This document shows positions 6,966 to 13,395 of a stretch of 21,032 nt of DNA, piece by piece. Location of the stretch: the NCBI GenBank assembly GCA_007117185.1, contig SKHA01000056.1, positions 1 to 21,032 on the forward strand, written 5' to 3'. Position 1 is the first letter of the stretch, and every line of letters begins with the position of its first letter. The notes beneath the pieces were generated by a model. That model saw only the letters and a program-made list of their open reading frames with translations. It did no database searches and had not been told where the DNA came from. The stretch comes from Spirochaeta sp. (lineage in GTDB: Bacteria; Spirochaetota; Spirochaetia; DSM-27196; Alkalispirochaetaceae). The translations under genes were made by a program, and so were the position numbers.

Positions 6966-8707
6966 AGTCCGCTCCGCCTGATCTGCTCTTCATGATACTC
7001 CTCAAGGAGGCGCCGGATAACCCGGTGATCCTCCTGCTGGAGAACTGCCGCAGACAACTCCTGCATGTCGGAATAGCTGCCCTCCCGAACCAGCCACGCC
7101 GCCGTGGCCAGAGAGGAAGCTCCCATGCTCAGCTCGTCCACACGCATTCCCACCAGAGCGGGGATGGCCAGGGGGTTACCCCCCAGCTCACCGCACACCC
7201 CCACCTGACAGCCAACGCGGTGGCCCGCGTCCACAACCATCCGGATCGTTCTGAAAACCGACGGATCGTAGACACGGTAGTACTCCTGCACCGCACCGTT
7301 GAGGCGATCGGTGGCAGTAAGATACTGGGTCAGGTCGTTGGTTCCAATGCTGAGGAAGGAGACCCGTCTGGCCAGCGCCTCCGCCACCAGCGCCGCAGAG
7401 GGTACCTCGATCATCGCCCCAACGGTAACGTCGCGGTTGTAGACCACACCCCCAGTGTCCAGCTCCTCCCGCACCTCATCCAGAATCGCCAGGGCAGCCT
7501 CCAGATCGGGGACGCCACCCACCATGGGGAACATGATCTGCAGCGGACCGTGGACGGCAGCGCGCAGAATGGCACGCAGCTGGGCACGAAAGAACTCGGG
7601 ATGGGTCAGAGAGAGGCGCAGCCCCCGTGCTCCCAGAAAGGGATTGGCCTCCCGGGTCAGGGAGAGCCCCTGTACCGGCTTGTCCCCCCCGGCGTCCAGG
7701 GTCCGAATCACCGCCCCTCCCTGCGGAAAGAGCTCTGCGGCGGTGCGATACGCCTGGTACTGCTCATCCTCGGTGGGCGGGGTAGCTGCGCGGAGAAAGA
7801 GAAACTCGCTGCGGTACAACCCCACCCGGGTGGCTCCGTCACGTCGGGCAGGGGCAAGGTCTCCGGTGGCGCCCACGTTGGCCGAAAGAGACAGTCGATG
7901 ACCGTCTCGGGTCACCGCTTCCGCGCCGGCGTATCTCGCCAGAACTTCCCGCCGGCGAGTCATCAGGTCAACACGGCTCCGGCAGCGCCGCAACTGTTCC
8001 GCATTGGGATGCACCACCACCGTTGCGCGCTCGCTGTCCAGGGCGTCCAGCACAACCTCGCTGCCCGGTGAGATCTTCTCCAGGGCCCCGGCGGCCTGCA
8101 CCACCATGGGGATACCCAGATTGCGGGCCAGGATGGCGACGTGGCTGGTGGCGGCTCCTCCCTCCAGGACCAACCCCTTCAGGAGCGATGGATCCACCAG
8201 GGCGGTATCCGAGGGTAGAAGGTCCACCGCCACAACGATACTCTGCGCTGGGATTGTCAGCAGGGTAGCCTCTTTGACCCCCAGGAGATTTCTCAGCAGC
8301 CGCTGGTAGACGTCGTCAAGGTCGGCGACCCGCTCACGGTTGTAAGCGTCTTCCTGCAGCTGCAAAAAAAGCAGGCGATACTGGTCAACCACCCGGCGCA
8401 GCGCCCCCTCGGCGCAGATGTGCTCCTGGTGAATCACAGCGGTCACCTCGCCAACCAGCGCGGGGTCTTCAAGGATCGTCTGCTGGGAGCGAAAGATGTG
8501 CGCCGCGGAATCACCGGCGCTGCTGCTGAGTGATCGCTGAATATCCTCCAGTTGGACAACCGCCGCAGTAATCGCTTGGGACAACCGCTCCGTCTCCAGG
8601 CCCGGCGGGCTGGGGTACACCGTCGGTTCCGGCAGCTGCCGGGGGCTGAGCAGATAGGCGCTGCCGGAAGCAACTCCAGGAGACGCGTTGATTCCGGTCA
8701 GTTCCAT
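6962..8707 (-). CDS. ptsI: PTS Enzyme I (phosphoenolpyruvate-protein phosphotransferase)
   Basis: The 581-residue cytosolic enzyme transfers phosphate from PEP to its own histidine and then to HPr. Conserved motifs are present: GGAATSHVAILARNLGIP with the phosphorylated His at 189, RTLDAGGDKP, MIEVPSA, SIGTNDLTQYLTATDR and VGVCGELGGNP with the catalytic Cys. Starting at ATG 8707, 2 nt past the EIIA stop, puts the active histidine at exactly 189 as in E. coli; an ATG eight codons upstream (8731) is possible but would overlap the EIIA gene by 22 nt. No strong SD is seen for either, so translation may be coupled to EIIA. The gene lies between EIIA and HPr, so the general and sugar-specific PTS parts are in one operon. 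Confidence 0.96.
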   Translation of the reverse strand: MELTGINASPGVASGSAYLLSPRQLPEPTVYPSPPGLETERLSQAITAAVVQLEDIQRSLSSSAGDSAAHIFRSQQTILEDPALVGEVTAVIHQEHICAEGALRRVVDQYRLLFLQLQEDAYNRERVADLDDVYQRLLRNLLGVKEATLLTIPAQSIVVAVDLLPSDTALVDPSLLKGLVLEGGAATSHVAILARNLGIPMVVQAAGALEKISPGSEVVLDALDSERATVVVHPNAEQLRRCRSRVDLMTRRREVLARYAGAEAVTRDGHRLSLSANVGATGDLAPARRDGATRVGLYRSEFLFLRAATPPTEDEQYQAYRTAAELFPQGGAVIRTLDAGGDKPVQGLSLTREANPFLGARGLRLSLTHPEFFRAQLRAILRAAVHGPLQIMFPMVGGVPDLEAALAILDEVREELDTGGVVYNRDVTVGAMIEVPSAALVAEALARRVSFLSIGTNDLTQYLTATDRLNGAVQEYYRVYDPSVFRTIRMVVDAGHRVGCQVGVCGELGGNPLAIPALVGMRVDELSMGASSLATAAWLVREGSYSDMQELSAAVLQQEDHRVIRRLLEEYHEEQIRRSGL

Positions 8708-8709
8708 CG

Positions 8710-9207
8710 TCACGAAGGACAGCTCCCGCATTCCAGGACCATCGTCTTCAGGATCCTGAACATCTCGAACCGGTCGGATGCCTGAATCAGCGCTGTCAGG
8801 GCGTGTTCTCGCTGGTAGACGGTGATCAGCGTCTCAAGAAGATCGCCGATCGCCTCGCGCTCCTTCAGGGCAAACATGGAAATCAGTTGCACCGGCAGTA
8901 CATCCTCCGGTGCCCCCATTGACTGGAACAATACCGGCACGGGAAGGCGCGCCACCAGGATGACCGACTGGCGAACGTGCACCACGTCGGTATGGGGGAT
9001 GGCGATCGTGTAGCCTCGAAAGGGCAACCCCGAGGGATACACCCGTTCACGGTCGAGAATTGCCTGCGGAAAGGTGTGGTGACAGAACCCCAGTGACACC
9101 AGATGTTCCGCCATCACCGCCAGGGCTTCTTCACGGGAGGAGACGTCCAGGTTATCGATGATGCAGTCCTCGCGGAAGAGGTCGGTGAAGGTGTGCTGGT
9201 CCATCAT
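8710..9207 (-). CDS. PTS EIIA component, galactitol/fructose type
   Basis: The 165-residue cytosolic protein of the PTS_EIIA_2 fold accepts phosphate from HPr. The stretch YPSGLPFRGYTIAIPHTDVVHV contains the active histidine (residue 72) in the form seen in galactitol-type EIIA (GatA). In-frame sequence upstream exists, but ATG 9207 has GGAGG about 6 nt before it and overlaps the EIIC stop by 4 nt (ATGA). The following codon is also ATG. Its normal acceptor would be an EIIB, which is missing from this cluster. A purely regulatory EIIA (like PtsN) is less likely because it sits directly after a GatC-type permease. Confidence 0.9.
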   Translation of the reverse strand: MMDQHTFTDLFREDCIIDNLDVSSREEALAVMAEHLVSLGFCHHTFPQAILDRERVYPSGLPFRGYTIAIPHTDVVHVRQSVILVARLPVPVLFQSMGAPEDVLPVQLISMFALKEREAIGDLLETLITVYQREHALTALIQASDRFEMFRILKTMVLECGSCPS

Positions 9208-10616
9208 CGCCGGCCTCCGGAGGAGCGCTGCTCTGACCGACGTTCCCAACCGGCCACAACGTGCCACCCAACGGGATTACGACGAAAGCGCCGCCACAGA
9301 AGGACAAGACCCACCAGAATTGCGCCATGGCCAATCCAGTAGTACCGCGCGGCGACGGTGAAGAGCGCCGCCAGCCAGTTACCCCCGTCCACCATGCTGG
9401 TGATCAGGGTGGCGTTCTCGGGGAACCGAAAATTTGCCAGCGCGGCAACCTCGCTGTGAAGCGCTGCCATGCCGTTCATGATATACAACGTGGGAATCAT
9501 GAGGATCGTGGCAGTTATCGTCGCCCGAACCACGTTGCCCCGCACCACCGGAACCATCATCGCCACCATGAAGGGGATCGTTGCCAGATCTCCCAGGGGG
9601 AGTACCCTGTTTCCCGGAAGGACTACCGCCAGAAGCAGGGTGATCGGTACCATCAGCAGAGACGTGGCGATGGAGGCAGGGTGACCGATGGCGATCGCCG
9701 CATCCAGACCGATGTACAGCTCCCGCTTGCCGGCGCTGCGCTGCAGAAAGGTCCGTACCCCCTCGGAGAGGGGAATGAGACCCTCCATGAGCAGGGAGAC
9801 CACCCGGGGCATGAGAACCATCACCGCCGCCAGCGCTACGGCGGTCTGCAGTACCCGGGGAACCCAGACGGCGGCTCCGCCGTTGCCCGCGTACGCTACC
9901 AGCGCGATTCCCAGGCCGATGAACAGCCCCTGCAGCACCGGCTCCCCGAAAACTTCGAAGCGCCGCCGGAGCGATTCCGGGTCAGCGGAGACGTCCCGCA
10001 GCCGGGGAATGCGGTCGATCCCTTTGTTTACCAGAACCGCCGGCAGCACGTACGCCGTGGCAAAGCCGTGGGGCAGGGAGATACCGGGCATGCCCATCAG
10101 AGACTGCACCGCCGGCGCAGTCCAGTCGGCAAAGAAGAGGATTACCGCCGAGAAGAGCATCGCCGAAACGAGACCCAGCCAGATGTTGCCGGTAATTGCC
10201 TGGACCATCGCGCCAACGAAGGCGAAGTGCCAGTAGTTCCAGATATCGATATTCACCGTTCGGGTGACCCGCAGAACGATCAGTGCCAGGTTCAGGAGAA
10301 TCCCCGCGGGGATGATCAGCATGGCGATCTCCGAACCGAAGGCGATCGCCGCCGCAGCGGGCCAGCCAACATCAATGATCGCGAGGTCGAAGCCGAATCG
10401 GTCCACCATCGCCGTGGCCGCAGGAGCAAGTGTCTCCATGAGCAACCCCAGCACCAGGGATATCCCGACAAAGCCGACCCCCACCATAACGGCGGCGTTC
10501 ATCGCTCTGGCCGGCCGCACCCGAAAGAGGAGCGCCAGGAAAAAGATCACCACCGGAAGAAAGACGGGAGCTCCCAGATCGAGGAAAAACTGAACAATCA
10601 GCTCAACAGTTACCAG
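9204..10616 (-). CDS. PTS EIIC component, galactitol (GatC) type, probable CTG start
   Basis: This integral membrane permease of the EIIC-GAT family has many hydrophobic segments and family blocks such as GFVGISLVLGLL, VNIDIWNYWHFAFVGAM, GFATAYVLP, FEVFGEPVLQG, GLDAAIAIGHPA, LPLGDLATIPFMVAMMVPVVRGN. It would move a polyol such as galactitol or a related sugar; the substrate cannot be read from sequence. The first GTG (10553) would cut the first helix. The open frame continues upstream to a TGA at 10664-10662, and the added residues VELIVQFFLDLGAPVFLP align with the GatC N-terminus. No ATG, GTG or TTG lies in this stretch. A CTG at 10616 has GGAGG (10628-10624) exactly 7 nt before it and is chosen (470 residues). 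ATT at 10598 is the other option. Confidence 0.88.
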   Translation of the reverse strand: MVTVELIVQFFLDLGAPVFLPVVIFFLALLFRVRPARAMNAAVMVGVGFVGISLVLGLLMETLAPAATAMVDRFGFDLAIIDVGWPAAAAIAFGSEIAMLIIPAGILLNLALIVLRVTRTVNIDIWNYWHFAFVGAMVQAITGNIWLGLVSAMLFSAVILFFADWTAPAVQSLMGMPGISLPHGFATAYVLPAVLVNKGIDRIPRLRDVSADPESLRRRFEVFGEPVLQGLFIGLGIALVAYAGNGGAAVWVPRVLQTAVALAAVMVLMPRVVSLLMEGLIPLSEGVRTFLQRSAGKRELYIGLDAAIAIGHPASIATSLLMVPITLLLAVVLPGNRVLPLGDLATIPFMVAMMVPVVRGNVVRATITATILMIPTLYIMNGMAALHSEVAALANFRFPENATLITSMVDGGNWLAALFTVAARYYWIGHGAILVGLVLLWRRFRRNPVGWHVVAGWERRSEQRSSGGRR

Positions 10617-10623
10617 AACACAG

Positions 10624-10628
10624 CCTCC
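10624..10628 (-). promoter_or_regulatory. Shine-Dalgarno site that supports the CTG start of EIIC
   Basis: GGAGG on the minus strand stands 7 nt before CTG 10616. The only GTG at similar distance (10621) is in another frame and runs into a stop after three codons, so the site makes sense only for the CTG. Confidence 0.6.
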
Positions 10629-10637
10629 ATCCCTACC

Positions 10638-10665
10638 ATGATGGATGTCCCCGGAGAATTGTCAA
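10638..10665 (-). promoter_or_regulatory. Predicted promoter of the PTS cluster
   Basis: On the minus strand a consensus TTGACA (10665-10660), a 16-nt spacer and CATCAT (10643-10638, 4 of 6 matches) lie just before the EIIC leader. The TGA inside the -35 box is the stop codon of the upstream SDR gene. The predicted start of transcription leaves a short leader with the GGAGG site. Read-through from the pncB-SDR unit is also possible because the gap is only 45 nt. Confidence 0.55.
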
Positions 10666-11492
10666 CCGGTACTGCGCAGCGCCAGCATCTCATCCAGGTG
10701 TCGCGGGAACCCGGGCAGGGGAATCCGCGAGAGCAGCCACACCAGCGGCGGGGTGAACTGGCGGGGCAGATAGAAGACCGGGACGTTGTGCGCCTCCAGA
10801 TACTCCGCGGCGATGGCGCTCATGGACAGGACCCGGGGACCCACGATTTCGACGGTGACGCCGACGGTATCTCTCCCCTTCCCCTCCAGGGCGAGACCGG
10901 CGATGCGCCGCGCCGCATCCTCCACTGCCACCGGTTGAAAGAGGGTGGAGAAACGAGGTAACGGCACGGGAATCGCAAAGCCGAACGCCCGGGCCACCCC
11001 GGCAAGGCGGCGCAGCGAGCGGGCGATCTCCCCTTCGTGGCCGGTCAGCAGTGCCAGCTCGGGAATGATCACCTGCGGCGGCCTGGGTGCCGCCGAGGGA
11101 GGCAGCAGGGCTCTTCGGGCCAGCGCTTTGCTCCGGGCGTAGGGTGCGGCGCTGTGGCGGTGCACTCCCAGTGCGCTCACGTGGACCAGACGCACCACCC
11201 CTGCGGCGGCGGCTGCTGCTGCTGCAGCAAGCGCCCCCCGGTACTGCACGGCGAGATACTCAGACCGGGAATACCCGCGAATCGGCGAGAGCCCCACCAG
11301 GTTCACCACCACGTCCACCCCGCTCATCATCTCCGACAGCTCCGCCGTCAGGTTCACCGACGCGGTGAGATCCACGGTGAGATCGCCGGCGCCCCTTCGG
11401 GATGCGGAGAGCACCACGGCGCCCTGGCGGCGCAGTTCCGCGCAGAGGAATCGGCCCAGGAACCCCGTTCCCCCGAGAACCAGCACGGTCAC
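10662..11492 (-). CDS. NAD(P)-binding atypical short-chain dehydrogenase (NDUFA9-like)
   Basis: The 276-residue protein starts with a Rossmann dinucleotide motif VLVLGGTGFLGR (residues 3-14), has DVVVNLVGL near 60-68, VHVSALGV near 103-110 and a YARSK (Y118/K122) catalytic-type motif. This pattern is that of extended/atypical SDRs related to the complex I NDUFA9-like and NmrA/epimerase families. The substrate is not recognisable. Residues 89-97 are nine alanines in a row. The start is GTG at 11492, overlapping the pncB stop (GTGA), with GGAGG about 10 nt upstream, so it is expressed with pncB. The link to NAD salvage is positional only. There is no signal peptide; hydrophobic segments near the C-terminus (PPLVWLLSRIPLPGF) may be membrane-associating. 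Confidence 0.8.
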   Translation of the reverse strand: MTVLVLGGTGFLGRFLCAELRRQGAVVLSASRRGAGDLTVDLTASVNLTAELSEMMSGVDVVVNLVGLSPIRGYSRSEYLAVQYRGALAAAAAAAAAGVVRLVHVSALGVHRHSAAPYARSKALARRALLPPSAAPRPPQVIIPELALLTGHEGEIARSLRRLAGVARAFGFAIPVPLPRFSTLFQPVAVEDAARRIAGLALEGKGRDTVGVTVEIVGPRVLSMSAIAAEYLEAHNVPVFYLPRQFTPPLVWLLSRIPLPGFPRHLDEMLALRSTG

Positions 11493-12934
11493 TCTGGAGA
11501 TTCCTCCCCGAGGAACTGTCGCAGAATGTCCGTCTTCAGCGAGCGCAACTCCCGGCTGACCGAAACTTTATAGATGTGAGGGTTGATGATCCTGGTGTAG
11601 GTCTCGTCCAGGGACGCCAGGTTTCCAAGGGTGCGCCGGCGAATCGCCTCCAGTGAGGGCAGCTCCGCAACCACCCGGCCACTCTCCATCTGTTTGATCA
11701 GCAGGGGTTCGCAGGTACTGCACTCTTCAAGGGTGAAGGAGCGATAGTCTCCTGAAGGGTGGTAGAGCCGTACCGGCCTGGTGGGATCCGGCGGCCGGTC
11801 CTCCAGCGAGATCAGGTCCGCCAGGGGGTAGTTATCCCGACCGTAGAACCGCCACACCTGTTTGATGCCGGGGTTGGTACTTTTTGCCGGGTTGTCGCTC
11901 ACCTTCATCGTTGGCAGAAAGGTGCCGTCTTCAGTCTCCCGGGCAGCGAGCTTGTACACTCCCGTCAGCGCGGGGTCTCCCCCACCGGTGACCAGTTGCG
12001 TCCCCACTCCCCACATGTCAACGGGGCTTCCCGCGGCCACCAGCTGGTGGATGATCTGTTCGTCCAGTTCGTTGGACACGGCGATCTTTGCATCCGGTAA
12101 CCCCGCCGCGTCCAGCCGTCGGCGTACCTGCTTGCTGAGATACTGAATGTCGCCGCTGTCCAGACGAACACCCACGCCCTGCCCCCGATCCTTCAACTCC
12201 CGGCCCACGATGATCGCGTTCTCGATCCCGCTACCCAGGGTCTCATAGGTATCAATCAGCAGGGTTGCCTTCTCCGGGTACAGATCAGCGTAGCGACGGA
12301 AGGATTCCAGTTCCGAAGCGAACGCCATCACCCAGCTGTGAGCCATCGTCCCGGTGACGGGGATACCGAAGCGTTTGCCTGCCAGGGTGTTGCTGGTGGC
12401 GGTGGCTCCGCCGATGAACGCCGCCCGGGAGGCACTGAGGGCTCCGTCCACCCCCTGGGCTCGCCGCAGGCCGAACTCGGCGATGGCCCCCTCGTGGGAA
12501 GCGAGGTAGATCCGGGCGGTTTTGGTAGCTACCAGGGTCTGGAAGTTGATTGTGTTCAGCAGAAAGCTCTCGATCAGCTGCGCTTCCAGCATCGTTGCGT
12601 GCACCCGGATCAGCGGCTCCCCGGGGAAGACCAGGGTGCCTTCAGGGACCGCCCAGATATCGCCGGAAAAGCGGAAGTCCCCCAGGTACTGGAGAAACTC
12701 ATCACCGAAAAGTCCCAGGCCGCGCAGGTAGGCGATATCGTCGTCGGTGAACCGCAGCGATTCCACGGTCCGAAGCAGATCCTCAAGCCCGGCGAATACG
12801 GAGAAGCCACCACCGAAGGGTTGACGCCGGAAGAACATGTCAAAGACGGCGCGTCGCTCCATCCGGTAGTGGTGATACCCCTGCATCATCGTCAGTTCGT
12901 ACAGATCCGTCAGCAGCGCCACATCCTTCATCAT
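11489..12934 (-). CDS. pncB: Nicotinate phosphoribosyltransferase
   Basis: The 481-residue cytosolic enzyme makes nicotinate mononucleotide from nicotinate and PRPP in the NAD salvage (Preiss-Handler) pathway. Family blocks include LLTDLYELTMMQGY near the N-terminus, FGLRRAQG, FIGGATATSN, PVTGTMAHSWVMAF (with the conserved active-site histidine), LLIDTYETLGSG, GVRLDSGDI, VDMWGVGTQLVT and a C-terminal CxxC-containing segment ECSTCEPLL. Two ATGs compete: 12943 and 12934. The first overlaps a TATTAT box that looks like the -10 of this gene, so 12934 (or the ATG right after it) is preferred. There is no SD. It is the first gene of the minus-strand unit and divergent from the secretion operon. Confidence 0.95.
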   Translation of the reverse strand: MMKDVALLTDLYELTMMQGYHHYRMERRAVFDMFFRRQPFGGGFSVFAGLEDLLRTVESLRFTDDDIAYLRGLGLFGDEFLQYLGDFRFSGDIWAVPEGTLVFPGEPLIRVHATMLEAQLIESFLLNTINFQTLVATKTARIYLASHEGAIAEFGLRRAQGVDGALSASRAAFIGGATATSNTLAGKRFGIPVTGTMAHSWVMAFASELESFRRYADLYPEKATLLIDTYETLGSGIENAIIVGRELKDRGQGVGVRLDSGDIQYLSKQVRRRLDAAGLPDAKIAVSNELDEQIIHQLVAAGSPVDMWGVGTQLVTGGGDPALTGVYKLAARETEDGTFLPTMKVSDNPAKSTNPGIKQVWRFYGRDNYPLADLISLEDRPPDPTRPVRLYHPSGDYRSFTLEECSTCEPLLIKQMESGRVVAELPSLEAIRRRTLGNLASLDETYTRIINPHIYKVSVSRELRSLKTDILRQFLGEESPE

Positions 12935-12941
12935 GGGACTC

Positions 12942-12947
12942 ATAATA
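12942..12947 (-). promoter_or_regulatory. -10 box before pncB (leaderless type)
   Basis: TATTAT (5 of 6 to consensus) on the minus strand is followed by 7 nt and then ATG 12934. The -35 region is weak (GTGAAC at 16 nt spacing is the nearest). The 77-nt gap to the divergent secretion operon (12935-13011) must also hold that operon's promoter; a possible -10, TAATAC at 13004-13009, is seen but no convincing -35. Confidence 0.45.
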
Positions 12948-13011
12948 GCAGAAAAACGAAGAAGTTCACCCGGCAGATGAAGCTGCAGCTCCGGCGGGGA
13001 CAGTAATACCA

Positions 13012-13395
13012 GTGTGTGGTTACTGGATTTCCTGGTTGTATCCTGCAGTCTTTTTCCTCTGTGCCGTCCGGGACGGGCTCACCGGGAGTGTTCCGGTATG
13101 GGGACTGTGGCTGCTTGCAGTGACGGCGATCGCTGGAGCTGCGGTGGGCGGGACGGCGCCGCCCCCTCCCTCCATGATCCCCATGGCGGTGATGGCCGCC
13201 GCAGCGGGGCACCACCTGGTCGGTCCGGCAGACGTTATCGTGATCGGGGCGATGGGGTTCACCAGGGCCCTGCCGGAGCTGGCTCTGGTCCTGGCGCTGG
13301 CAGCGGTGCTGGGGGCGGTGGCGGCACAGTCGGTCCCCGGGGTTTCCCACCTGCCGTTTGTGCCGTGCCTGCTGGCGGCGGAGGTTATCCTGTGA
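13012..13395 (+). CDS. Minimal prepilin peptidase-like protein (A24 family)
   Basis: The 127-residue hydrophobic protein has about four membrane segments. It resembles only the C-terminal catalytic domain of type IV prepilin peptidases, as in small CpaA/TadV-like members; the N-methylation domain and zinc cysteines are absent. D21 lies in RDGLTGSVP, matching the family's D-x6-P spacing, and D74 lies in GPAD, the position of the GxGD motif. The second glycine is Ala and the following K is Ile, so activity is uncertain. LPFVPCLLAAEV near the end recalls the family's PFGPFLALG. The start is taken as GTG 13012; no SD is clear, and TTG 13036 is an alternative. As first gene of the secretion operon it should process the two pseudopilins encoded downstream. 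Confidence 0.65.
   Translation: MCGYWISWLYPAVFFLCAVRDGLTGSVPVWGLWLLAVTAIAGAAVGGTAPPPPSMIPMAVMAAAAGHHLVGPADVIVIGAMGFTRALPELALVLALAAVLGAVAAQSVPGVSHLPFVPCLLAAEVIL

Noticed and set aside
9261..10961. 566-codon open frame on the plus strand
   Set aside because: It is antisense to EIIC and its neighbours; the translation is dominated by Arg, Asp, His, Gln and Gly with no hydrophobic core, typical of the complement of a membrane protein gene.
13014..13391. N-terminal extension of the secretin to 858 residues
   Set aside because: The extra 126 residues are Gly/Arg/Pro-rich, precede the signal peptide, and overlap the peptidase gene in another frame. GTG 13392 has a good SD.
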